DNA from: Clostridia bacterium
GTDB lineage: Bacteria; Bacillota; Clostridia; Oscillospirales; Acutalibacteraceae
Reading direction: 5' to 3'
NCBI GenBank assembly: GCA_017465825.1
Contig: JAFTVI010000035.1
Coordinates: 186,001-250,000 of the forward strand
Length of the DNA stretch: 64,000 bases
Position numbers and translations under genes: made by a program. Each line of letters opens with the position of its first letter. Position 1 is the stretch's first letter. The notes beneath the pieces are model-generated. The model did no database searches. It was not told where the DNA came from and was given only the letters and a program-made list of their open reading frames with translations. Positions 26,078-34,783 of this stretch are shown piece after piece.

Positions 26078-27448
26078 ATGAGCGAAAACACAGTAAACAT
26101 AAAAGAAAATAAAATGGGCACAATGCCCATAGGTAAATTGCTTGCATCAATGGCTGTTCCTATGATGATTTCAATGATAGTGCAGGCATTTTATAATGTT
26201 GTTGACAGCGTATTTGTTGCAAAAATCAGTGAGGACGCTCTTAATGCGGTTTCACTTGCATTTCCGTTGCAGAATCTGATGATAGCTTTCGGCGCGGGTA
26301 CTGCAGTAGGTATGAATGCTCTTTTGTCAAGGGCTCTGGGCGCAAAACAGCAGGATAAGGTTGATACAGCCGCAAATACCGGTGTGTTTTTATCGATTTG
26401 TACATTTGTTGTGTTCTGCCTTATCGGAATTTTTCTTTCCGGGCCTTTTTTCAGAATTCAGACAGATAATGAAGTAATAATTAAATACGGCACGGATTAT
26501 ACTACTGTTTGCCTTGGTTGTTCTTTCGGTGTGTTTGCACAGTTCTGTTTTGAAAGATTGCTTCAGTCAACGGGCAGAACAAAGCTTGCAATGATTACAC
26601 AGCTTGTGGGTGCTGTTATCAATATTATTCTTGATCCCATTCTCATTTACGGTCTGTTCGGTTTTCCCAAGCTTGAGGTTGCAGGTGCTGCCATTGCCAC
26701 TGTTGCAGGTCAGATTGTTGCGGCAATTCTCGCAATAATTATAAATATCAAATGTAATCCCGAGGTGCATATCAGCTTAAAAAAGATTCGTTGGCACACA
26801 GAAACCGTAAAGGAGATTTACAGGGTAGGTCTTCCATCAATAGTAATGCAGTCAATAAGCTCTGTTATGACCTTCGGACTTAATAAGATTCTTATTGCAT
26901 TTACAGAAACAGCAACAGCAGTATTCGGCGCATATTTCAAATTGCAAAGCTTTATCTTTATGCCTGTATTCGGTCTTAATAACGGTATGATTCCGATTAT
27001 TGCTTATAACTACGGTGCAAAGAAGGCTGACAGGGTCAAGAAAACCGTTAATCTTGCAATTATTACTGCAATGACAATTATGATATGCGGTATGATTGTG
27101 TTTGAGCTGTTCCCCGAAGTGCTGTTAAAGTTTTTCAGTGCATCGGATGCTATGCTTGAAATAGGTGTTCCTGCTTTGAGAATTATTGCAATAAGCTTTT
27201 CATTGGCAGGCTTCTGTATTATTTCAGGCTCTGTCTGTCAGGCTATCGGAAATCCGATTTTCAGTCTTATCACATCTGTCTGCCGTCAATTGCTCGTTAT
27301 TCTTCCCGTTGCCTGGGCGTTATCAAAAACAGGCAATCTCAATATGGTCTGGCTCGCATTCCCTATCGCAGAGCTGTTCTCCGTTACATTGAATATCTTC
27401 TTTTTGAAGAAAACAATGAAACAGGCAAATGCATATATGAAACAATAA
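26078..27448 (+). CDS. MATE family efflux transporter
   Basis: The 456-residue membrane protein starts at ATG 26078 (AAAGGA upstream); a longer frame opening at 26012 would begin upstream of the transcription start. It has about twelve hydrophobic segments in two halves, MATE-type motifs such as KLLASMAVPMMISMIVQAFYN near the N-terminus, LLSRALGAK, and a second-half repeat GLPSIVMQSISSV and NYGAKKADR. MATE proteins export organic cations or drugs with Na+ or H+. The last codons are ATG AAA CAA TAA, where CAATAA comes from the left end of repeat copy B. Confidence 0.93.
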   Translation: MSENTVNIKENKMGTMPIGKLLASMAVPMMISMIVQAFYNVVDSVFVAKISEDALNAVSLAFPLQNLMIAFGAGTAVGMNALLSRALGAKQQDKVDTAANTGVFLSICTFVVFCLIGIFLSGPFFRIQTDNEVIIKYGTDYTTVCLGCSFGVFAQFCFERLLQSTGRTKLAMITQLVGAVINIILDPILIYGLFGFPKLEVAGAAIATVAGQIVAAILAIIINIKCNPEVHISLKKIRWHTETVKEIYRVGLPSIVMQSISSVMTFGLNKILIAFTETATAVFGAYFKLQSFIFMPVFGLNNGMIPIIAYNYGAKKADRVKKTVNLAIITAMTIMICGMIVFELFPEVLLKFFSASDAMLEIGVPALRIIAISFSLAGFCIISGSVCQAIGNPIFSLITSVCRQLLVILPVAWALSKTGNLNMVWLAFPIAELFSVTLNIFFLKKTMKQANAYMKQ

Positions 27449-27625
27449 TTTATCGGCGGATGCCGATAAAAATGAGTAAGTAGCAATTAGCAATGAGTAA
27501 TGGTGGAAAGGGCGTTGCCCTTTAACCCGTTTTATATAAATTCAAGCCCGTAGGGCTTCCTCAATTGCTCATTCCTCACTGCTCATTGCTCATTACACAA
27601 TAATTTTGCTCCGCTAAATTATTGT
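27442..27625. repeat. TAAACAATAATTTA-type element, copy B
   Basis: ACAATAATTTA (27442-27452) and TAAATTATTGT (27615-27625) bound 184 bases. The core carries TAAGTAGCAATTAGCAATGA, AAAGGGCGTTGCCCTTT and AAGCCCGTAGGGCTT hairpins. It is a close inverted copy of the element at 28817-29003, with most of the core shared. It sits between the MATE coding region and its terminator, and supplies the MATE stop codon. Confidence 0.85.
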
Positions 27626-27627
27626 GT

Positions 27628-27658
27628 ATCAGTCACTTTCGAGTGGCTGATTTTTTTT
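27628..27658 (+). terminator. Terminator downstream of MATE and repeat copy B
   Basis: ATCAGTCACT-TTCG-AGTGGCTGAT (one T-G pair) is followed by eight T. It probably belonged directly to the MATE gene before the repeat entered. Confidence 0.9.
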
Positions 27659-27728
27659 ATTTCAAAATTTTGAATAAAAGCCGCCTTTGAATTTAAAACT
27701 ATAAATGAATTTTAAGGAGGACACCGAT

Positions 27729-28823
27729 ATGAAAAAAATTACGGCATTTTTGCTTTGTATAACAATGCTTGTTTCTTTTGCCGGCTGTGCAAAAACTGTT
27801 GACACTCTGGAAGATAACACGGATGACGATTTTAAAAACTTAAAGGGTGAAATTTCCGTTCTTTATTATTCTTACAGCGACACTTATATTTCAAGTGTGC
27901 GTACGGCGTTGGATGCGGAACTCAATGACAAGGGAGTAAAATTTACCAATTACGATGCAAACAGCAATCAGACAACTCAGAGTGAACAGGTGCAGACTGC
28001 TCTTGCAAAAGGCTCGTCTATGCTTATTGTAAATCTTGTTGAAACAGGCTCAACCGACCTTGCAGAGAATATTGTAAGCCTTGCAAGAGAGAGGAATATC
28101 CCCGTTATATTCTTCAACCGTTCCGTGGAAGAGTCTGTTGTAAAGAGCTATGATAAATGTGTTTTTGTGGGTACGGATTCCGATATGTCGGGACATATGC
28201 AGGGCAAAATGATTGGTAACTACGTTCTTGAGAATTACGATAAGATCGACCTTAACGGTGACGGCAAAATCAGCTATGTCCTTTTTAAAGGACAGGAGGG
28301 TAATACCGAGGCAAATGCAAGAACAAAATATGCGGTAGAGGATTGCAATAAGATTCTCACTGCCGCAGGCAAAAGTGAAATTGAATTTTATGATTCAGTA
28401 AATGCAAATAAATATCTGGTCGATCAGGACGGCAACTGGTCTGCTTCTGCGGCAACCAACTATATGGGAACTATTCTTGCTCAGTACAGCGAAGCAAACG
28501 GCAATATGATTGAATTGGTAATTGCAAATAATGACGAAATGGCATTGGGGGCAATCTCCTCACTTCAACAGGCAGGCTACAACAAACAGGGCGGTAAGTA
28601 TATCCCCGTTTTCGGTATTGATGCAACGGATGCGGCAAAGTCAAAAATCGCGGACGGCTCAATGACGGGTACGATCAAGCAGGATGCTGAGGGTATGGCA
28701 GATGCAATCGTTGAAATTGCGGAAAACTTCGTAAACGGCGCTGACATCTTTGAGGATATCCCCGACAAAAATATCGTGGACGGATGGAAAGTTAATATTC
28801 CGTATGAAGAATACAGACAATAA
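27729..28823 (+). CDS. mglB: Galactose/methyl-galactoside ABC transporter substrate-binding lipoprotein
   Basis: The 364-residue protein starts at ATG 27729 with AAGGAGG upstream. The lipobox is SFAGC (Cys about residue 20). The periplasmic-binding-protein fold follows, with NRSVE and VGTDSDMSG in the sugar cleft and an EF-hand-like calcium loop DLNGDGKIS, as known from enteric MglB. It binds galactose or glucose outside the cell and delivers it to MglA/MglC. The last codons CAA TAA come from repeat copy C, which separates it from mglA. Confidence 0.9.
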   Translation: MKKITAFLLCITMLVSFAGCAKTVDTLEDNTDDDFKNLKGEISVLYYSYSDTYISSVRTALDAELNDKGVKFTNYDANSNQTTQSEQVQTALAKGSSMLIVNLVETGSTDLAENIVSLARERNIPVIFFNRSVEESVVKSYDKCVFVGTDSDMSGHMQGKMIGNYVLENYDKIDLNGDGKISYVLFKGQEGNTEANARTKYAVEDCNKILTAAGKSEIEFYDSVNANKYLVDQDGNWSASAATNYMGTILAQYSEANGNMIELVIANNDEMALGAISSLQQAGYNKQGGKYIPVFGIDATDAAKSKIADGSMTGTIKQDAEGMADAIVEIAENFVNGADIFEDIPDKNIVDGWKVNIPYEEYRQ

Positions 28824-29003
28824 TTTATCGCTGTGCGATAAATTATTGTTTAAATGAGCAATGAGCAGGGAGCAATGAGCAATTGAGGAAGCCCTACGGG
28901 CTTGATTTATATAAAATAGGTTAAAGAGCAACGCCCTTTCCACCATTACTCATTGCTAATTGCTACTTACTCATTTTTATCGGCAAAGCCGATAAATTAT
29001 TGC
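28817..29003. repeat. TAAACAATAATTTA-type element, copy C (inverted relative to copy B)
   Basis: ACAATAATTTA (28817-28827) and TAAATTATTGC (28993-29003) bound 187 bases. Its reverse complement matches copy B over most of the length. The left end contains a complete mini-hairpin (28817-28849) like copies A and E. It supplies the mglB stop codon and ends just before the mglA ribosome site, so it lies inside the operon. Confidence 0.85.
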
Positions 29004-29017
29004 TTAGGGGTGAAATT

Positions 29018-30526
29018 ATGAGTAACAAATCTACTCCGCTTTTATATATGGAAAATATCAGTAAATCTTTTCCCGGTGTCAAGGCATTGGATAACGTTTC
29101 GCTCACTGTCCGAGCAGGCACGGTTCACGCTCTTATGGGTGAAAACGGTGCAGGCAAATCCACGTTGATGAAATGCCTTTTCGGTGTTTACGGCAAGGAT
29201 TCGGGCAGGATTTTTCTGAACGGTGAAGAGGTATCCTTCAAAAATTCTGCAGAGGCGCTTGAAAACGGCGTTGCAATGGTGCATCAGGAGCTGAATCAGG
29301 CGCTCAAGCTTAATGTTATGGATAATATGTGGCTCGGCAGATTTCCTATGGTGAACAAATATCTTCCCTTTACAAGCGAAAAGAAAATGTACGAGCGCAC
29401 GAAACAGATTTTTGAGGATCTGGGTATAAGCGTGAATCCTAAAACGATAATGAACGATATGTCTGTTTCTCAGCGTCAGATGGTGGAAATTGCAAAGGCT
29501 GTGTCCTACGGCTCAAAAATTATAGTGTTTGACGAGCCGACCTCATCACTTAACAACAGGGAAGCGGAACATCTTTTCCGTATTATTGATATGCTCCGTG
29601 AAAGAGGATGCGGAATTATTTATATCTCCCACAAAATGGAGGAGATTTTGCGCATTTCCGATGAAGTTACGGTTATGCGTGACGGTAAATGGATAGCAAC
29701 AAAAAGCGCAAAGGATATCACAGTAGACGAGATTATCCGCCTTATGGTGGGCAGAGAGCTTACAAACCGCTATCCGCCAAAGAATAATGAAATCGGCGAT
29801 GTGCTGCTTCGCGTTGAAAATCTTACTGCCGAATACGCAAAGCTTTATGATGTTTCGTTTGATGCGCGGAAAGGCGAAATTCTCGGCGTTGCAGGACTTG
29901 ACGGCTCGGGCAGAACGGAACTGCTTGAAAACATTTTCGGACTTTCTGCAAGGCGTGACGGGCAGATTTATCTTGACGGCAGACAGGTAAAAAACCGCAA
30001 TCCTGCTGAATCCATAAAGAACGGCTTTGCACTGCTTACAGAGGAACGCAGAGCTACGGGAATATTCGGTATTCTTGATATCAAGGAAAATACGGCGGTT
30101 TCAAGTCTTTCAAGGTACAGCATCGGACCGATTCTGAGCAACAGAAAAATGAAAGAAAGTACTCAATGGGCAATTGATACAATGCGTATAAAAACACCCT
30201 CTCAGCACACGAAAATCCGCACACTTTCGGGCGGAAATCAGCAAAAGGTCATTCTCGGCAGATGGCTTCTTACCGAGCCCACCGTACTGCTGCTCGATGA
30301 GCCTACAAGAGGTATTGACGTGGGTGCAAAATATGAGATTTATCAGCTTATTCTGACCCTTGCCGAAAAGGGAAAAACGGTTATAATGGTTTCTTCCGAA
30401 ATGCCGGAGCTGCTGGGTGTGTGCGACAGAATTATCGTTATGTCCGGCGGCAGACTTGCGGGAGAAGTCAATACCGCGGACACCACACAGGAGGAAATTA
30501 TGACTCTTGCGGCAAAATTTGCATAG
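29018..30526 (+). CDS. mglA: Galactose/methyl-galactoside ABC transporter ATP-binding protein
   Basis: The 502-residue protein consists of two fused ATPase domains. Domain 1 has Walker [10 protein letters not shown], signature [12 protein letters not shown] and Walker [12 protein letters not shown]. Domain 2 has the modified P-loop GLDGSGRTE, signature LSGGNQQK and [14 protein letters not shown]. This asymmetric tandem layout is characteristic of the sugar CUT2 family. ATG 29018 with AGGGGTG upstream is preferred over TTG 29000 inside the repeat. It powers uptake with MglB and MglC. Confidence 0.94.
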   Translation: MSNKSTPLLYMENISKSFPGVKALDNVSLTVRAGTVHALMGENGAGKSTLMKCLFGVYGKDSGRIFLNGEEVSFKNSAEALENGVAMVHQELNQALKLNVMDNMWLGRFPMVNKYLPFTSEKKMYERTKQIFEDLGISVNPKTIMNDMSVSQRQMVEIAKAVSYGSKIIVFDEPTSSLNNREAEHLFRIIDMLRERGCGIIYISHKMEEILRISDEVTVMRDGKWIATKSAKDITVDEIIRLMVGRELTNRYPPKNNEIGDVLLRVENLTAEYAKLYDVSFDARKGEILGVAGLDGSGRTELLENIFGLSARRDGQIYLDGRQVKNRNPAESIKNGFALLTEERRATGIFGILDIKENTAVSSLSRYSIGPILSNRKMKESTQWAIDTMRIKTPSQHTKIRTLSGGNQQKVILGRWLLTEPTVLLLDEPTRGIDVGAKYEIYQLILTLAEKGKTVIMVSSEMPELLGVCDRIIVMSGGRLAGEVNTADTTQEEIMTLAAKFA

Positions 30527-30542
30527 ATAATGAGGTTTTATT

Positions 30543-31625
30543 ATGAACACAAACGCACAACAGAGCAGAGGTTTAAGCGGACGCTTGCGTGAATTCAAGG
30601 CTCTGCCTCACAGGGATAAGGTTCGCAGAGTCGGGGATACATTCTTCAATAACGCTATGTATATCCTCATTTTTATTGCTATTATTTTTATCACCGTAAG
30701 AGAGCCTGCATTTTTATCTCTTTCTTCAATTGTAAATATTATTTCACTTACCGCCGCTAAGCTTCCCATTGCATTGGGTATTGGCGGATGCATCGTGCTG
30801 TCGGGTACGGATATTTCAGCCGGCAGAGCAGTGGGACTTACAGCCTGCATTGCGGCATCGCTTTTGCAGATTGCTGATTATCCCAATAAGATTTTTCCTT
30901 CTCTCGGCGTGATGCCTTTCTGGCTTGTGCTTCTGATTGTAGTCGGAGTCGGCGCTCTGGTAGGCTTGGTAAACGGTTTTTTCGTAGCAAAATTCAAGCT
31001 GCATCCGTTCATTGTTACTCTATCTACACAGCTTATAATCTTCGGTGCAATTCTTATGTATCTTATGATTGGCTCAAACAACGGACAGGCAATATCGGGA
31101 CTTGACAGCTCATATACGGAGTTTGTAAAGGGCACTTTGTTTTCGATAGGAACGGTTGCAGTGCCTAAATATGTACTTTATTCACTTATAATCACCGTCG
31201 TGATGTGGATAATATGGAACAAAACAAAATTCGGTAAAAATATGTTTGCTGTAGGCTCAAATGAAGAGGCGGCAAATGTTTCGGGCGTTAATGTTTTCCG
31301 TACTATTGTGCTTGTCTTTGTGCTTGCAGGTATGATGTACGGTATAACAGGCTTTATCGAGGGTGCAAGAATCGCCTCCTGCTCTGCAAATACAGGTCTG
31401 AACTATGAAAGTGATGCCATTGCCGCCTGCGTTATCGGTGGAGTGTCCTTTGTGGGCGGTACGGGTAAAATAAGCGGAATCGTTATCGGCGTTCTGCTGC
31501 TGCAGATAATCTTTGCAGGGCTTACTTTCCTTTCCGTTTCGGCAAATATGCTTTATATAATCAAAGGTCTTATTATATTGGTTGCCTGCGCAATAGATAT
31601 GCGTAAATACCTTGCAAGGAGATAA
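30543..31625 (+). CDS. mglC: Galactose/methyl-galactoside ABC transporter permease
   Basis: The 360-residue permease has about ten hydrophobic segments. Family motifs include LPIALGIGGCIVLSGTDISAGRAVGL, GLVNGFFVAKFKLHPFIVTL and the EAA-like region TKFGKNMFAVGSNEEAANVSG, followed by YESDAIAACVIGGVSFVGGTGK. This is the CUT2 (RbsC/MglC) type. The N-terminus is about 30 residues longer than many homologues. It lies 16 bases after mglA and 4 bases before a tiny membrane-protein gene. Confidence 0.92.
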   Translation: MNTNAQQSRGLSGRLREFKALPHRDKVRRVGDTFFNNAMYILIFIAIIFITVREPAFLSLSSIVNIISLTAAKLPIALGIGGCIVLSGTDISAGRAVGLTACIAASLLQIADYPNKIFPSLGVMPFWLVLLIVVGVGALVGLVNGFFVAKFKLHPFIVTLSTQLIIFGAILMYLMIGSNNGQAISGLDSSYTEFVKGTLFSIGTVAVPKYVLYSLIITVVMWIIWNKTKFGKNMFAVGSNEEAANVSGVNVFRTIVLVFVLAGMMYGITGFIEGARIASCSANTGLNYESDAIAACVIGGVSFVGGTGKISGIVIGVLLLQIIFAGLTFLSVSANMLYIIKGLIILVACAIDMRKYLARR

Positions 31626-31629
31626 CAAA

Positions 31630-31755
31630 ATGAACAATAAAAATAACGGCGGTCTTTACTCAAAAGTGAAAATGAGTGTAAAAACAGCCGATATAATAAT
31701 ATTGGTTGGTATTGTTGCACTTGTGCTGTGCGTGGTGTTTGCGGTTAAACAATAA
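31630..31755 (+). CDS. 41-residue single-span membrane protein at the end of the mgl operon
   Basis: The ATG at 31630 is four bases after the mglC stop, with AAGGAGAT (31617-31624) overlapping the mglC end as ribosome site. The product reads MNNKNNGGLYSKVKMSVKT followed by one hydrophobic segment (about residues 20-38) and ends KQ. The last CAA and TAA belong to repeat copy D. The basic N-terminus suggests it faces the cytoplasm. It could be an accessory subunit of the Mgl importer; the function is unknown. Confidence 0.6.
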   Translation: MNNKNNGGLYSKVKMSVKTADIIILVGIVALVLCVVFAVKQ

Positions 31756-31881
31756 TTTACCTAATTAACAATGTTCAATGTATAATGTACAATGGAGGAA
31801 AGGGCTCCGCCCTTTAACCCGATTTATATATTATCCGTTAATTGTACATTGTAAATTGTACATTGTACATTAAATTATTGT
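31749..31881. repeat. TAAACAATAATTTA-type element, copy D
   Basis: ACAATAATTTA (31749-31759) and TAAATTATTGT (31871-31881) bound 133 bases. The core has AAAGGGCTCCGCCCTTT like copies B and C but different flanks built from GTACAAT/ATTGTAC words. Its left end supplies the stop of the 41-residue gene and its right end abuts the stop of the minus-strand XRE gene. Confidence 0.82.
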
Positions 31882-32094
31882 TTACTTGTTTCTTTCTTTT
31901 TTATCCGTAAGACCAAGCAGATAATCCGTTGATACGCCGTAGAAGTCTGCGAGCTTTATCAGAATATCTGTGGGCACGTCTCTTTGCCCTAATTCATAGT
32001 TGCTGTATACCTGCTGAGAGCCGTTAAGGTATGCGGCAATAAATTTTTGGGTAATGTCATTATCTTCTCTTAAATCTCTTATATGCCTGTACAT
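31882..32094 (-). CDS. XRE-family transcriptional regulator
   Basis: The product has 70 residues from ATG 32094 (a GTG three codons earlier, at 32103, is possible). It is essentially a single helix-turn-helix: IRDLREDNDITQKFIAAYLNGSQQVYSNYE, then the typical LIKLADFYGVSTDYLLGLTD. It has no effector domain, as in small Cro/CI-like repressors. Two near-identical dyads lie just upstream in the divergent intergenic region, so autoregulation and control of the zinc-ribbon gene are likely. Confidence 0.88.
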   Translation of the reverse strand: MYRHIRDLREDNDITQKFIAAYLNGSQQVYSNYELGQRDVPTDILIKLADFYGVSTDYLLGLTDKKERNK

Positions 32095-32120
32095 AAATAT
32101 CACCGGAAAAAAGTATACTT

Positions 32121-32166
32121 TACTGCAAAATGCAGTATTGACATTTACCGCAAATTGCAGTAAGAT
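32121..32166 (+). promoter_or_regulatory. Divergent control region with two operator dyads
   Basis: Dyad 1 is TACTGCAAAATGCAGTA (32121-32137, perfect) and dyad 2 is TACCGCAAATTGCAGTA (32146-32162). The rightward promoter has TTGACA at 32138-32143 and TAAGAT at 32161-32166 with dyad 2 filling the spacer. The leftward -10 is TATACT (32112-32117 on the minus strand) with dyad 1 in its spacer. The two dyad centres are 25 bases apart. Confidence 0.75.
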
Positions 32167-32199
32167 ATCAGTTGTAATAAAAATTACGGAGGTATATTT

Positions 32200-32838
32200 A
32201 TGTTATGTCCAAATTGTAAAAAAGAAATTCCCGACGGCACACAGTTTTGCTCCGAATGCGGCGCAAGCGTAAATGCGTCTGTAAAAAAGCAGAAAAATCC
32301 TGTTACTAAGAAATGGTGGTTCTGGGTAATCATCGTTGTTGTTGTTATCGCTTTATTCAGCGCTGTCAGCGGCGGCGGTGATGATGCAGATGTTTCATCC
32401 GACTCCGGTGATTCCGTTGTTGAACAGAATGACGGTGAAACAACAACCGAAGCAGACGACGGTAAATATTATGTAGGTGATAAGATTACTGATAATGGTG
32501 TCGAAATTACATATGTTTCAGCCGAAAAATGGACAGGTTACAGCCAGTACAGTGCTCCTGCTGACGGTAATATGATTGTCAGAATTGCTCTTGAGGTTGT
32601 TAATAACGGAACAAGCGATTTCGGTATTACAATGTATGATTTTAATTGTTATGCAGATAATCAGGCTATGTCGGAATACTGGAATGCTGATGATTGGATT
32701 TCAGCAACAGTTTCATCAGGCAGAAGTGCATCGGGATATGTTTATTTTGAAGTTCCCGCAAATGCCGAATCTATTGAAATTGAGTATGAAACAAACTACT
32801 GGACTGATGAAAAGGCAGTATTTGTAGTAGAACTGTAA
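32200..32838 (+). CDS. Zinc-ribbon membrane protein with DUF4352-like outer domain
   Basis: This 212-residue protein begins with a zinc ribbon (MLCPNCKKEIPDGTQFCSECG, two CxxC knuckles), then a membrane segment (about residues 43-63), an acidic Ser/Thr-rich linker and a C-terminal beta domain (about 95-212) with MIVRIALEVVNNGTSDF, resembling DUF4352 immunoglobulin-like proteins. The zinc ribbon should be cytoplasmic and the beta domain outside. GGAGG precedes the start. Expression is likely controlled by the divergent XRE regulator. Confidence 0.78.
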   Translation: MLCPNCKKEIPDGTQFCSECGASVNASVKKQKNPVTKKWWFWVIIVVVVIALFSAVSGGGDDADVSSDSGDSVVEQNDGETTTEADDGKYYVGDKITDNGVEITYVSAEKWTGYSQYSAPADGNMIVRIALEVVNNGTSDFGITMYDFNCYADNQAMSEYWNADDWISATVSSGRSASGYVYFEVPANAESIEIEYETNYWTDEKAVFVVEL

Positions 32839-32848
32839 AACAAGTTTT

Positions 32849-32867
32849 CCGCACTTTTTAAGTGCGG
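32849..32867 (+). terminator. Hairpin after the zinc-ribbon gene
   Basis: CCGCACTT-TTA-AGTGCGG forms a 7-bp stem with a tight loop; the following T content is weak (ATTATTGTATTAT), so termination may be partial. Confidence 0.5.
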
Positions 32868-32890
32868 ATTATTGTATTATTTTAAAAAAC

Positions 32891-32919
32891 TTGACAAAAC
32901 GGGAAAAACTGCATATAAT
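32891..32919 (+). promoter_or_regulatory. Consensus promoter of the gatCAB operon
   Basis: TTGACA (32891-32896) and TATAAT (32914-32919), spacer 17. The leader of about 120 bases before gatC contains short GCGTG/CACGC and CGCT/AGCG inverted repeats but no riboswitch that I can name. Confidence 0.88.
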
Positions 32920-33045
32920 ACTGTTACGTAGTTAATATTAATATTGAGCGTGCAAACGCTTCGTGTAAACGCTTATAGAATTCACGCTTTCGTCCCCGAC
33001 AAAGGATGGGAGCGTTTTAGTTTTGACAGCAGAGGGCAGGTTAAT

Positions 33046-33330
33046 ATGAGTATTGAGATAGATGTTAATAATGTTGCAAATCTTGCAAAGCTCAGCCTTA
33101 CAGATGAGGAAAAGGCTGTTATGAAGTCGGAGCTTGGTGCAATTATCGGTTTTGCGGATAAACTGGCGGAAATTGACACGAGCGGTGTTGATATCACCGC
33201 CCATATAGTGCCCATAACCAATGTTTTAAGAGCTGATGAAGTTACAAATCAGCCTGACCGTGACGGACTTCTTGCAAACGCTCCTACCAAGGCAGACGGC
33301 TATATGACCGTTCCCAGAACTTTTGAATAA
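33046..33330 (+). CDS. gatC: Asp-tRNA(Asn)/Glu-tRNA(Gln) amidotransferase subunit C
   Basis: The 94-residue subunit starts at ATG 33046; the frame opens at 32944 but the longer N-terminus is not GatC-like. The family features VNNVANLAKLSLTDEEK and a C-terminal LRADEV near NAPTKADGYMTVPRTFE are clear. GatC wraps the GatA-GatB interface. It is followed 12 bases later by gatA. Confidence 0.95.
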   Translation: MSIEIDVNNVANLAKLSLTDEEKAVMKSELGAIIGFADKLAEIDTSGVDITAHIVPITNVLRADEVTNQPDRDGLLANAPTKADGYMTVPRTFE

Positions 33331-33342
33331 GGAGGATTACTT

Positions 33343-34770
33343 ATGAATATTACAGAATTAAGCCTTGCAGAGCTTTCCGAAAAACTGCACGGCAAAGAGC
33401 TTTCCTCCGTTGAAGCAACAAAAGCATATTTTGAAAAAATCAATGCTGTTGACGGTGAAATCGGCGCGTATATCAGGCTTACAGAGTCTGTTGCATTACA
33501 GCAGGCTGAAAATGCGGATAAAATCCTTGCCGAGGGCAAAGGTACTGCACTTACGGGTGTTCCTTACGGAATAAAAGACAACATCTGCACCAAGGGAAGT
33601 ATCACCTCCTGTGCATCAAAAATGCTTGAGAACTTTAATCCGCCTTACGATGCGTTCGTTACAACTAAAATGAACGCTGAAAATGCGGTTATGCTCGGCA
33701 AAATGAATATGGATGAGTTTGCTATGGGCTCAACAACTGAAAATTCAGCTTTTAAGGTTACAAAAAATCCATATGATATTACAAGAGTTCCCGGCGGCTC
33801 GTCCGGCGGTTCAGCTGCCGCTGTTGCCGCAAAAGAAGCTGTATTTACATTAGGCTCGGATACGGGTGGCTCTATCCGTCAGCCTGCCGCATTCTGCGGT
33901 GTTGTAGGTCTTAAACCCACCTACGGTACCGTTTCAAGAAACGGCCTTGTTGCATTTGCATCCTCTCTTGACCAGATAGGACCTGTTGCGAGAAACGTTG
34001 AGGATGCCGCTGTTGTTTTAAATTCAATTGCAGGTCACGACTCTCTCGATTCAACATCTGTCAACAGAATTTATGGCGATTTTACCGCTGAAATGAAAAA
34101 CGGCGTCAAGGGTATGAAGGCGGCTCTTCCCAAGGAGTATTTCGGTGAGGGCATAAATCCCGAAGTCAGGGCGGCTGTTATCAACGCGGCAAATGAATTT
34201 GAGAAAATGGGTGTTGAAATTCAGGAGGTTTCAATTCCTGCTATGGAGTATGCACTTCCTGCATATTACGTAATTTCATCCTGTGAGGCATCCTCAAACC
34301 TTGCAAGATTTGACGGTGTGCGCTACGGTTACAGAGCTGAAAACTATGCAGATATGGATGAACTGTATAAAAAAACAAGAAGTGAAGGCTTCGGTAAAGA
34401 GGTCAAGCGCAGAATTATGCTCGGCTCGTTCGCTCTTTCTGCCGGATATTACGATGCTTACTACAAGAAGGCTCTGCAGGTAAGAACTCTTATCATCAAC
34501 GGCTTTAACAGTATTTTTGAAAATAACGATTTTATTATTTCACCCGTTGCGCCGACTGTTGCATATAAAATCGGTGAAAAAACCGCATCACCTGTTGAAA
34601 TGTATCTGGGTGATATTTACACAGTTCCCGTTAATATTGCAGGTCTGCCCGCAATTTCTATGCCCTGCGGTGCGGATAAAGACGGTATGCCCATAGGTAT
34701 GCAGCTTATCGGTAAGGCATTTTCAGAGAGCACGCTTATAAGAGCCGGTTGGGCATTTGAAAACAGGTAG
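33343..34770 (+). CDS. gatA: Asp-tRNA(Asn)/Glu-tRNA(Gln) amidotransferase subunit A
   Basis: The 475-residue amidase-signature protein hydrolyses glutamine to supply ammonia. The catalytic Lys sits in VPYGIKDNI (about residue 77), and the Gly/Ser-rich signature GGSSGGSAAAVAA and GSDTGGSIRQPAAFCG contains the cis-Ser and nucleophilic Ser. Length is normal. AAGGAGG precedes the ATG. It overlaps or nearly touches gatB downstream. Confidence 0.97.
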   Translation: MNITELSLAELSEKLHGKELSSVEATKAYFEKINAVDGEIGAYIRLTESVALQQAENADKILAEGKGTALTGVPYGIKDNICTKGSITSCASKMLENFNPPYDAFVTTKMNAENAVMLGKMNMDEFAMGSTTENSAFKVTKNPYDITRVPGGSSGGSAAAVAAKEAVFTLGSDTGGSIRQPAAFCGVVGLKPTYGTVSRNGLVAFASSLDQIGPVARNVEDAAVVLNSIAGHDSLDSTSVNRIYGDFTAEMKNGVKGMKAALPKEYFGEGINPEVRAAVINAANEFEKMGVEIQEVSIPAMEYALPAYYVISSCEASSNLARFDGVRYGYRAENYADMDELYKKTRSEGFGKEVKRRIMLGSFALSAGYYDAYYKKALQVRTLIINGFNSIFENNDFIISPVAPTVAYKIGEKTASPVEMYLGDIYTVPVNIAGLPAISMPCGADKDGMPIGMQLIGKAFSESTLIRAGWAFENR

Positions 34771-34783
34771 GGGAGAGATTTCA

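Noticed and set aside
32926-33045. Riboswitch in the gatC leader
   Set aside because: Only short inverted repeats are seen; no known aptamer core and no terminator or sequestered ribosome site could be drawn.
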